A stretch of DNA of 64,000 nt from assembly GCA_002914845.1 (NCBI GenBank), contig JXTC01000711.1, positions 27,823-91,822 on the forward strand, in the 5' to 3' direction. The position numbers were made by a program, and so were the translations under genes. Below are positions 42,097 to 52,500 of this stretch, piece after piece. The notes beneath the pieces are model-generated. The model saw only the letters and a list, made by a program, of their open reading frames with translations. It did not search any database and was not told where the DNA came from. Position 1 is the stretch's first letter; every line of letters begins with the position of its first letter. Origin of the DNA: Trema orientale. Lineage: Eukaryota; Streptophyta; Magnoliopsida; Rosales; Cannabaceae.

Positions 42097-44174
42097 CCTT
42101 CCAGAAGCACATAATTGATAGAAGCAGTGATAGTTCCTTTCAGGATCTGTTATTTGTACTACACGAGATCTTTCCAATAGGTAAGTTCTAATAGCAGCAC
42201 CCGATATTCTACCATTAGCATCAAACTGGATCTCAACAAACTTGCCAAAACGACTGCACATGGAAGCATGAAAGTGAAAGCAATACATTCTTAGACAGTT
42301 GGACCAAGATAACTGGAAAAAAAAAAAAAAAAAATCATGCAGAAGTATAGCAAGCAATTCCAGTGGCTAAATGACAAACCTTGAATTGTCATTCCTAACA
42401 GTCCTTGCATTACCAAACGCTTCCAAAAGTGGGTTTGACTGACACATGCACAAAATTGAAAATATGTTTAGATCAACAAGATATAAACTGAAGAAGTTCC
42501 AATGACAAAGAAGTAAAACACACACATAACAAAAAGTTCTCATTGCAAGACCAAAACAGTGCTTTAGTTTTAGCGACTAATCAAATCCGTTATACGATAA
42601 AATTTTAAAACTTTTAAAATACCATCTTCAGTGCCAATGCTCAGAGCAAAGCTGTCTTCCATTGAATTACAAATATCTAGCTTGCTTTTCAGAAAACTAA
42701 TGGTATTCTATTCAAAACCTTTAGGATACCTGGGATAGTATCTGGCCTAAATCTTGTTCAAAATTGTTTCCCTGTTGACCCATACAAATTGTATTAATTT
42801 GAGGATAATTCTTACTTCAAGAACTTGCTGCTCAACGGTTCTGTTATCACCAGCGGCTCGGCCTCCAACATAAGTAAGATATTGCATGATAAGTTTAGTT
42901 GTCTCTGTTTTCCCAGCCCCACTTTCTCCACTGACCAGTATAGATTGGCTTCGACCTTCATTCATCATTGCCCTGGATTATAGAAACATGAGAGGCTAAC
43001 AAGAGTTCTTACTTGGACTAGAATATAAAAAAGATTAGGACTCATTTGAACAACTAAAATCAACACACCTGTATGATGCATCAGCCACAGCAAAGACATG
43101 GGGGCTCAGCTCACCAAACGGAGCTCCCTTATACTGCTCCATCATATGGACATTGTATAAATGAGGAAGCTTTGTGAATGGATTAACCGCAATCAAAATG
43201 CTTCCTGTGTATGTCTACCAAAGACAGAACAATGCAAGTAGAGGGTCAATGCAAAATCCATAGAATTTAACCCACGCAGCAATTTCCAGAGAAAAGAATA
43301 ATAATTTAAAGAAAAGAGAAACGGCATATTAAGTAACGGTAAGTGTCTCAGACAACATTAAAGTGGATCAGAAAAACTAATAACTATCTAAAGGCGAATC
43401 CGAGTAAAATAAAACCTAGTAAAAGGCAGTTCATACGCCAAATTTGGCTCTCTTAGGGGTATACACTCCAAAAGGGATATGAAATTCACCCCATTTTTTC
43501 ACTGGAAACATAATTCCACGTCGACTAGACGATAAACAGCCCATGAGTCGCCAAGTACAAGCAATTAAAATATGCTCGTAATGTTAATTTTGTTTCTGGG
43601 TCAACTCTAGAAATAAATCACTCCCTTTGGACGCACCCAAAAGGTAAGTCCATAACAAAACATGGTTGAACAACCAAATTAACAAACACCCTCACAAATT
43701 ATCAAAAATTAGCAGAATATTAATGGCATTGCCAATTAGTACTCACTACTCAAACATACACATAAATAAAGACACTAACATATATATCATTGAGAGCGTA
43801 TCTCCTCTGAAGATTGTAAAGAACCCCTGGCTCGTTCAAATAAGTCAATTTCGTCATGTCATCAACTCCTCCATGTTCTTCCTCATCCGCATCCCTCGGA
43901 AACACTTTCTCCGGAGAAATCAAAATCTACCCCCAAAATTTTCAAAAATTTCAAAGGAAAAAAAAAAGAGTCAATAATTAAGATTTTTGCTACCTAATAA
44001 CTTAACAACTGCCACGAATTTGAAAAGGCAAAAGAAAAGACCAGTAATATTCACCTTCTTCCCTGAAACTGAGAGAAGTTGAACTTGTTTGGCACCATAG
44101 TCGATGACTTCAGCCGCGAGCCAAGCCAGATTTCGGTCTTCGACCCAAACCTTGGAGCCCTTTCGCACGCTCAT
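27434..44174 (-). CDS. Class XI myosin heavy chain (XI-F-like), one exon apparently missing
   Basis: 37 exons, 5' to 3': 44174-44055, 43926-43780, 43214-43069, 42972-42816, 42438-42380, 42253-42097, 41541-41392, 41250-41114, 40785-40639, 40545-40444, 39473-39416, 39303-39202, 38773-38736, 38641-38515, 38403-38230, 37746-37615, 36749-36640, 36277-36217, 36101-35924, 35039-34834, 34464-34345, 34245-34147, 33857-33636, 32713-32602, 32415-32365, 32283-32194, 32004-31834, 31551-31399, 30804-30628, 29992-29855, 29330-29260, 29159-29060, 28983-28927, 28810-28754, 28627-28547, 28461-28379, 27557-27434. This is a plus-end actin motor moving organelles. It has an N-terminal SH3-like domain, P-loop GESGAGKT (about 153-160), switch I NDNSSR, switch II DIYGFE, six IQ motifs (about 738-880), coiled coil and a dilute globular tail. 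The start is [18 protein letters not shown]. Three introns use GC donors. All junctions keep frame except exon 23 to 24, where about 50 coiled-coil residues are absent. The subclass is tentative. Confidence 0.92.
27711..27962. mobile_element. MITE with TTA duplication (last myosin intron)
   Basis: 252 bp with perfect TTA on both flanks (27708-27710 and 27963-27965). The inverted ends begin GGGAAATGAACCTGACTAGT and, reverse-complemented, GGGAATTTGACATGGATAGT, followed by the near-identical AGTAATTTGGACTAAAATGA. TTA duplication suits PIF/Harbinger-like elements. It is related to 19330-19612. Confidence 0.8.
33338..33466 (+). mobile_element. tRNA-derived SINE in myosin intron 23
   Basis: 129 bp flanked by a 16 bp near-perfect direct repeat, GGGCAAGTATCACACA (33322-33337) and GGGCAAGTATTACACA (33467-33482). 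Inside are an A-box-like GGTTAGGTTAGGTGG and a B-box-like GGTTTAAGTCC about 40 bp downstream. Long target duplications and tRNA-type pol III boxes indicate a SINE, antisense to the myosin gene. Confidence 0.65.
33583..33636 (-). repeat. 27 bp tandem duplication on the myosin exon 23 splice donor
   Basis: Two identical 27 bp copies, 33583-33609 and 33610-33636. The upstream copy (in gene sense) begins with the last exon base and contains GTGAGT, so the donor is duplicated. The second donor would add 27 nt, that is nine in-frame codons reading VSLYVLLNL. Confidence 0.9.
39817..40161. mobile_element. Probable MITE in myosin intron 10
   Basis: The ends resemble each other as inverted repeats over about 40 bp (GGGAAGATAGTCTATTTC and, reverse-complemented, GGGAGAATAACCTTTTTC, each followed by an AAAATGAAAATAGACC-like block). 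No target duplication identified. Non-coding. Confidence 0.45.
42051..42094 (+). repeat. (GA)22 microsatellite touching the myosin exon 6 donor
   Basis: 44 bp of pure GA. In gene sense it is a CT run starting about three bases inside intron 6, giving the non-consensus donor GTTCTCTC. Confidence 0.9.
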
Positions 44175-44729
44175 CTTGGGTTCCTGTAAATTACGGAAGT
44201 GAAAATCGGGAATACAGAGAATAGAAACCCTAAATTGCAGAAATGAAATGGAAACCCTAGGTAGAAGAAGAAGAAGAATAGAGACAGAGAGAGAGAGAGA
44301 GAGAGATACGGGCATGAGTCGTCTTTGGGTGAAAATTTTTGGGTTCCCGCCCTAACAGGTGTTAGAGAAATCGAGTCAAAAAACAAAGGGAAGCTTCGGA
44401 GCTTTCTTGCTACGTAATGTACACGTCATCCACTTTTACACTCTACCTTGGGTTTTAGTTTGGATTTTCTTTTTCTTTTTCTTTTTCTTTTTTCACTGTG
44501 ACGGTCTATTTATGGGTTCAGTGCACGCTAGGAAAATATTTATTGAAAAAGAAAAATGAAAAACCGCTGACCATGACCGTTAGGTTCCTCAATACCGTAT
44601 AATGTATCGAAAAGGACAAATTCGAAATTCGAAATTTCAAATTTGGTTCTATCTTCTTTAATTTTTATGTATTGTTTAAGGGTTTTTTTTTCGTTTTTGT
44701 TTAAAAAAACTGTTGGTGGGTAATATTTT
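44175..44729 (-). promoter_or_regulatory. Myosin 5' leader and proximal promoter
   Basis: In gene sense, a CT-rich run (44286-44306 on the + strand as GA) and TTCTTCTTCTTC-type pyrimidine tracts lie about 110 nt upstream of ATG 44174. A TTACAG/GAACCC site just before the ATG could be a splice acceptor for an upstream leader exon. Transcription start not determined. Confidence 0.4.
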
Positions 44730-45124
44730 GAGAAAATTAGGCTATATACAGCCATTTTAGAAAAGAATTGCAAATTTAAGATTGGTTCAATTTTTTCTAA
44801 CATTTGTACTGTATTTTTTAAAAAATGCCACTTTTTTTAGAAACATGTCATTTTTAAAAATGGTAACTAGTAATCCATTTTCGAGCACCGGTAGCTAGTA
44901 ACTAAAGGTATTTATAATTGGTATATAACTGATAATTGATAACCGGTAGCTAGTTTTCAAACATTGGTATTAGTAACCATATTTAGAAATGGTATATTTC
45001 TAAAAACGTTTTAAACATAGTAATATTCTATAGAAAAAAAAAAATTGAAAACAAAAAAAAAATTGACTCACCGTATTTTTGTATTTTTTCGTTTGTTTTA
45101 TTGGTAAAAGTGTTATAAATCCTA
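44730..45124 (+). repeat. Dispersed repeat family B, copy 2
   Basis: Same orientation and order of blocks as 10104-10470. It is interrupted at its right end by the Tourist-like MITE at 45125. Sequence past that MITE (TTTGCAATTTGCTATATAAT, about 45485-45508) resembles the left end inverted, so the full element may extend to about 45510. Confidence 0.6.
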
Positions 45125-45470
45125 AAGGTCTGTTTGGTTCAACCATTATATTTTATTGGAATGGAAAACTTATTTGAATAGGTGTTTGTTTCCGTAACTC
45201 TAGTTTTTCCATTCAAATGTCTTTTAGAATTGGTATTTGTTTCAACAATTCAGTTTTTCCATCCAAATGATCCATCAGTCACATCAACTATTTGAATGAG
45301 TTTTTTGTGTCTTTGATGAAAATGAGGGAGGAGATATTTTTGAATGAGTCCATTCTAATTACAACTCATTTTACTGTTTTTCTATTGAAATATCCACCAT
45401 TCCAATTATAACGCATTCCAAAAATTTTATTTAAATACACTCATTCAAATGGGTAAACAAACTGGGTCTA
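45125..45470. mobile_element. Tourist-like MITE
   Basis: Starts AGGTCTGTTTGGTTCA. The reverse complement of the end is GACCCAGTTTGTTTACCC, the usual PIF/Harbinger TGTTTGG-type terminus. TAA is present on both flanks. The interior holds repeated ATTCAAATG and GTTTCCATTC-type motifs and no ORF. Confidence 0.6.
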
Positions 45471-45956
45471 ATATTTTTTAGTTCAACTTTGCAATTTGCT
45501 ATATAATGGAAACAACGGTACCAAACCAATAGTACTATTACGATCTAAATACAAATAGATTATTGACATTAATATTCTCGAGAATAGGCATTGCGTCCAC
45601 AGCTTTTAGTTTTGATGGACAAAACTCAAAACAATAAAACCATCATATTCCTGTTTGATATTTAGTACTTGATAACAACCAAAACTTTTTTTTCTCTTTT
45701 CTGGAAAGCCGTCTTTCTTTATGGTTGTACTTAGTGGCAAAATAACCAAAGTAATTGTCGGTAATTTTAGGTGACGAATATACCATTTTATATTTGTTAT
45801 TAAACACAATAGCTTCAAAAGGATTGCTTTCCCATAACTCTCGAGTCAGAGATGAATCATTCGTGCTATTAAAATTTTCTCATTTTCGTAGTTGATTCAA
45901 TAATTCAGAGTGTGAAGTATAGGCAAGTATGAGATTTGCTTTTAAGGTTTTGATTA

Positions 45957-46547
45957 GAGCATTTCTAATGTGTGTGCTATATATCATGTTAATGCTAAAT
46001 TTTAGCAGACTGAAAAATAATTCTTTAATAGTGTTGTCTATTGTGCCAAATATAGCACAAATAATAACACGTGCTAAATTATAGTACTGATATAATTTAC
46101 AATATTATCATTATTTTAACTAAAAAATATTTATAGTGTTCATAATATTATCAACTTCATATGTATATGTACATATTTTTTATTAAATTTTATTTACAAG
46201 TTCATTATTACGAAATTATTATCAATTTCGATTGATAGTAGAATAAAATTTTATTTGTTATATTTTTTTTTGTATCGATTATTTTATTCATTTATGTAGG
46301 ATATGAGTAATTATAAATTGATAGGTGAAATTAATATTTATGATGAATAATTGGACGATAAATAATAATAGTTAACAATAGAAAAAAGATATTTTATGGA
46401 TAAAAGCAAAATTTAAAATACAAAATAGCATTTATTTTAACATGTATAAATAGGAGCAAAACTCATAAAATTTGTGTTATATTTAGCATATCATGCTAAA
46501 TCTTGTATTTAACACAATTTTTTTAGTATAATGCATCGGAGATGGTC
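45957..46547. mobile_element. PIF/Harbinger-like MITE, 591 bp
   Basis: Bounded by TTA on both sides (45954-45956 and 46548-46550). Inverted ends GAGCATTTCTAATG and GACCATCTCCGATGCA are the common plant GAGCATCTCCAATG terminus. Subterminal ATGCTAAAT motifs occur at both ends. No transposase. Confidence 0.75.
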
Positions 46548-46967
46548 TTATATAGGTGGTTTTTAAAACAAAAAATATTATTTATCCCAAACAGGATAAT
46601 TTTACAAGCTAAACTGGAGTTTCATTGTAAAATAAAAATAATTAAATAGAAAAACAATAATAACCCATCTTAAGTCTGGCCCGCTTTCTGATGGAAAAAA
46701 GAATATCATGCATAGTCTCTATTTACTAGTATCATCTTTTTAACTTGACATGAGAGTTCCTTCATAGTTCGTACGTACTCTCTTCCATAGAAATAAATTA
46801 GACATACTTTTGATCAGAAATTTAACAGTAGATTGTAATTTAGATAGTCCAAAAATCAAATTGTTTCAAATCAGAAAGTTCAAAAGCTTAATTACTACAT
46901 TGAAACTTTGAGTACCAAATTGCCACAATTTGAATAGCTCAAGGACCAATTTTGCTATAAACCCTTA

Positions 46968-47377
46968 GGCGATGTTTGGTAAGTAGGAAAAAATTTGAGA
47001 GAAAAGTAGAGGAAAATTGAAAAATTGGGTTGTTTGATAAGAGGGAAAAGAGAAGAGAAAGAAAAATGGGAGAGAAAAGTTGAAAAAAAAAAAAAAAAGG
47101 GAACCACACAAAATTTTTTCCCCTCAAAAGTAGAGAGAAAATAGGAAAAAGAATATTTTATTAGTGTCGTGGTAAATTAAATTACAAAACTACTGTTGTA
47201 CTTAACTTTAAATAATAGTAATATTAGGGATAAAATTTTTAAATTAAACTAACTTTATTTCCTCTCTATATACCAAACAACTATGAGGAAAAAATATTTT
47301 CTTTTCCATCTTACACGTTTTCTTTCTCTCTTATTTTTTTTCCCTCCTATATTTTTTCCTCTATACCAAACATAGCC
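46968..47377. mobile_element. Tourist-like MITE, 410 bp
   Basis: TTA duplications at 46965-46967 and 47378-47380. Inverted ends GGCGATGTTTGGTAAGTAGG and GGCTATGTTTGGTATAGAGG, with purine-rich GGAAAAAAT arms. No ORF. Third Harbinger-type element in 2.3 kb. Confidence 0.8.
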
Positions 47378-47380
47378 TTA

Positions 47381-49559
47381 AGAAAAGAATTTCTAAGGAC
47401 ATACTGTCTCAAATAAAAAACGAGAAAAAAAATATTTCTATAATGTGAAATTTTGTTTTTCCGAGTGAGAGATGTACAAATGGTCTAATCTGTTTCTTTC
47501 ATGTGTATCGAGATTAAATATCGCTGGGTTTGTATTGCATTGATCTTTTAAAATATACTATTTAGAAAACGGCTTTTAGCAATGGCATATTTTTTATTTT
47601 TATTTTCCTTTTTTTAAAGGCTTAACTGCAAGTTATTTTAATAATAATAATAACTAAAGTTCATAATTTGGCCTATTCTACGATTCTAGTCATATTTTTC
47701 CACTTGGACAAAATTATACGTCTAAAATGTATGCGAATGTGTATCTTTCATGTACTGATTTAATTTGTGCTATTAAAAGACCAAAAATACTCCTCCCATA
47801 ACACCTAATCTGACTTTAGAATACCATATTACGATTACCAAGCAAAATAAATAGATTTAAACCAAAACAAATTAAAACAAATAATTTAGATTAGATTAAA
47901 AAAAATTGTAGAGAGGCTATTGTTCATGTTTTTTTTTTTTTTTATTTGTTGCAGTTAACCTTTGTGTAAAGTAGATTCTTTAAGTTATAACTTGATTATG
48001 TTTAATCATGTCCGACACACTTGTCAAATCATTAATTTGTCTATTTTGCAAAGAATTTTTATGAGTAAACTGTTTACGTTTATTACTTTCCGAATGGTCT
48101 AGTTTCTACAATTTCTCTTATATAATTGAGATAATCTCAATTAAATGGTAAATCTATTTTATTTTGCTACCTATGAAAAGCAATTTTTTGAAGCAGACTA
48201 TGTGGTAATTGGTAAAACATAAGATTATAAGTCACAATTTAGAGGAAATCTATCTTTTAACTTTTGTTGCTAGTTTCCATTTTTTTTTAAAAAAAACTTC
48301 TTTCGTTAGTTCAGCACAAAATCGTTAGACAACACAAGAAATGCCAAACTAGTCTTCGAATTCTCTAATTTGGTGAGATATTACCATCACACGCTAATTT
48401 CGTAAACCATTAACGTCACACATTTGAATATCGTTACCAAACTAGCCTTGCAAATTCTTTTTGATTAATAATTCACGTTAGTTTCGTGAATTAATAATTC
48501 ACATTTTAATGTCACCCATTTTCTCAATCCTACCAAACTAGCCTTAAAGCCAACTTGTTTTGTGGGCTTTTATTTCCTCCAAACAAATTTTATGATCTGC
48601 TAAAATATCACATTTTTCAATCGTTTCAATTTTAATGCCGTACATAATCACCAAAAAATTGTCATTCATTGGTTGATCGTCAAAATTTTATACTAATTCA
48701 CCAAAGAAAATGTCGGACATTCGTTGATCGTCTAAATTGTATACTCTCTGAACTAATCCAACATCTTATCAGTGATGTACTCAACCACAAATACCCTTCT
48801 TCAAACTATTAACTCACCTTTAGACCTCATATTTTGATGATAATGATACCTCTTTTTGTGCTTAGAAAAGTGCATATATAATTTTAGCAATAAATCATAT
48901 CATGATTGCCAAAAGAGAGGTAAAGGCCTTAAAGGGTTCATCCTCAAGCTGTAACTAGACTAAAGTGGCACTAAATTTAATGCAATCCCCTTTCTTTTTT
49001 CCAAAAAATAAAAGAAAAATGAAAGGAAAAGGAAAGGGATGAGAGATTATTGAGATGAGATCCAAGTGGGATTTCCAACATCAAGACAGAACGATACGGC
49101 CCGGCTAAGGCTCCACAGTCCATTATTGCTGGTCACGCATACCATGCAGAGACCAGACCCTGCTCAACTGCACCTGTGCTAGTAGTAATAAACCACAACC
49201 CAACCCAGCCCCACCAGGCTCAACCATTTTTGACACTGCCACTACTGGTCCCACCGAACTGACATAACCCCAAAGTTACTAGAACCATTTTTGTCTTTCC
49301 CTTTTTTCCATTTTACAAAGTACAAACTCGAAATATCCAAGAATATTTTTGAAGTTTTACTACTACTACCACCACAACTTTTTTAGTTACTTCTCCCTAT
49401 GACATTTTGTCCATCTATTTCCTCTTCCCAACTAATCATAATGTTTACAAACGTAACGTTTTTCAATTCCAACATAATGTTCCATTTTTCATTTCCCACC
49501 TCTTCATTTTTTTTTTCAGACATTCAATCATTGTTTTTGTTGATTCTAACATGCCCTTT
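47381..49559. other. Intergenic, ERECTA 3' flank
   Basis: No gene. It contains a degenerate tandem repeat at about 48340-48550 (CCAAACTAG followed by YCTT, three times), a second one at about 48663-48745 (TTGATCGTC followed by AAATTTTATAC, twice), and a GC-richer patch at about 49040-49270 without an ORF. The last part is the ERECTA 3' UTR. Confidence 0.5.
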
Positions 49560-52500
49560 TCACTCGGTACTGTTCTGGGAAATTACCTCTCCGAATTTGA
49601 GGAAGAGCTGGGCATCTGAGGTACTCATTGATGAGCAGTTCACCATGTGGGGTGTCTTGATATTTGCATATTCATCAATGTAGCCAGGAACTTTGGCAGA
49701 TGGAAGTGTAGATGATGGTAAGGCTCCGGCTAGTTGCTTCGGTGGTGCGGTCGATGGCATGAGACTGCCGAGGACACGTGTTACTTCATGCATGGTTGGT
49801 CGATCGGAAGGCTGTTGCTTGGCACAAAGAAGAGCTAGCTGAAATACCTTCCTCACAGCTCCAAGGTCCTTGCACGTGGCTGTAATCTCGGGGTCCACGG
49901 TCTCCATGACAGCGTTGTTCGATGTCTTGGATAATATCTGAGACAAAAATAGAGAGGCTAGCTTATATGAGAAACTAGACAAAGAGACGGAAAGCAGTAA
50001 TAGTAAGAGGAAACTTGGAAGTCGAAACAATTTAAAACATGCGCAATAAGTCTACTGGACATGGTTCAAACATATTTCAGTCAATAAAAAATGAAAACGA
50101 GGACATTGTTCAGATAGGAAATGAAGCTAAGCTGAAACTAACCAGATGGTGGAGATTGGATTCATTATCCACAGCTTTTCTTCCGGTTAACAACTCAAGC
50201 AGAACAATACCATAACTGTACACATCAGACTTCTCAGTAAGCCGCGAAGTTCGAGCATACTCAGGGTCTATGTATCCAATGGTTCCCATTATGTAAGTAG
50301 AAGTATATGACTTTGAGATGCATAAGCTCTTGGCAATACCAAAATCAGTTAGATGAGCCTCAAAATCCTTGTCCAGCAGAATGTTAGACGACTTCACATC
50401 TCGGTGGATAATGCGTGGACTACAGTCATGATGCAAATAGGCGAGTCCTTGGGCAGCTCCAAGTGCTATCTTCAGACGAGTGTCCCAGTCAAGCTTTTTC
50501 TTTTTGCTAGGACCTGTAAAATACAATGTAAGACAGCCAGAGAAACAAAATAGGAAGAATGTGCTTTACATAACACTACTATGATGAACAAATGTGTGCT
50601 GGAGACAGAGAAGCATGCTACAGCTACTTCACAATCACCTTATATAACACTGTAAATGCACGATTCAGATAAGATAACCACGAATTCAGAAAGATCCCAC
50701 TTGTATTGGACGGAAATAGACTGCTTTCATTTGAACTAGTATAGATAAGAACATGATGATGCATGACACATCTTGGAACAAATGAACTTACCATGAAGGA
50801 GATCCCAAAGACTACCATTTTCCATGTAATCATAGACGAGAAGGTATCCAGAAGCAGACAACGAGTATCCTTGGAGGCTGACCAGATTCCGATGCTTGAT
50901 GTTCCCGACTGTCTTAAGTTCTGTCTCGAATTGCTCGAAGCACTGAGGATAGCGAGAGTACAGTTTTTTGATAGCCACTGGCTTGCAATTTTTAAGAACA
51001 CATTTGTATACTGTACTTGATGCACCATAACCAATTATGTACTTCTCACTCAAGTTCTCAGTAATCCTCATGATGTCCTCATAAACATGAAGCGCCATAT
51101 TCATGTGAAGAATCACTAGCTTTGGTTTTGAGTAATTAACAGCTGTTTCAGAAGTGCAGTAAAATTTAGCAGGAACCCCATTAAACAATAACTAAAATAT
51201 ATTTAAAGCACGGCGAGGTTACTTATTCCAGTGCCTTTATTTATGACACAAGTCAGCACTACAATTTTATAGGTTTATGCAAAAGAATTGACTTTGAATG
51301 TCTACCTGGTTTGTCAAGTGAACCATCTGGGAAAGATGTTGGATTGTGAGGCCGGCACACTGCCACTAAGATCATGAGAAGAATCACAAGGGCACCCAGA
51401 GCAATTCCAAGGATAGCTGCTTTAGATATTGTAACTGTAACAATGGCAAGAAAAAGAAACAGGTGAAAATGTTTTAGTTTTTAATTGTAAAACTGAAAAC
51501 CCAGGACAGGTATGTCTTCTGAAATGTTACACGACCATGCTGTTGAAAGTATGTTTTCAACATTTGTTCATTCATTTAGCGATAAAACAAACAATGCCAA
51601 GCAAAATATTTGGCAAAAACAAAATCCCCAAGTTCATATGGTTCCAATTATGCTTGCACACTGAAAGTAGTAGTATATTTCTAAAGCTAAGTCGCATCCT
51701 TCAGACGACATGTAGCCTATGAACATTCAATTACTCCAAAAGTGAGTACTTGTGTCAAATCATGGGACACAATCCAGTATCATCAAGGAATCTAACAATG
51801 AATGCCTTGCACGGGGTTCCAGTCATTTCTAAAAAACAATGGCGGTCACATGCATCATATGTAAGTAGATTAAAGCGGAGGCCACCTTTAGGTGGTCATA
51901 CTTGCCTCGCTCTGCCGAGTGAGACACGTGACACCATGAACTGAGCCAGTAGCCGCAAAGAGCAGGGTTTCCAATAAAACTACAAAAATAATTTACACTA
52001 GTAAAGAGTACACAATAAAGATTATACTAGAAATAAAATAATAAATCGTAAGAGATCTGTCTCTAACCTATCAGGTGAAAACCTTGAGAAGTTATTGTTT
52101 GTGGGAATATTGCCTGCTAAATTGTTGTAAGATACATTTCTGCACAAATTTGATCATTTTACAGATTAAGACAGAACCCATATCCGGTAGAGTTACATTA
52201 TAAAAGCAGAATTTTGTGAATAGTGAACTTACAGTACAGCAAGGCTGAGGCAATTGAGCAATGACATTACATCCCCTGATAAATTATTGCGTTCTAATCT
52301 CCTGCAAAGAGTGAAGCAAAAAGATTAGAGATCAAAAACTAGTATGGAAAAATTAACTTTAACTATGGAGAAACACAACCAGCAATTTAGTAACACTATA
52401 AATGGAATCAGTAAGGCACGGCACTAAAGTCCTACCCAAAAATCTTCAATAACCTTAAACTAGCACGATACGAATAAAAAACTACACAGCCAATGAATCA

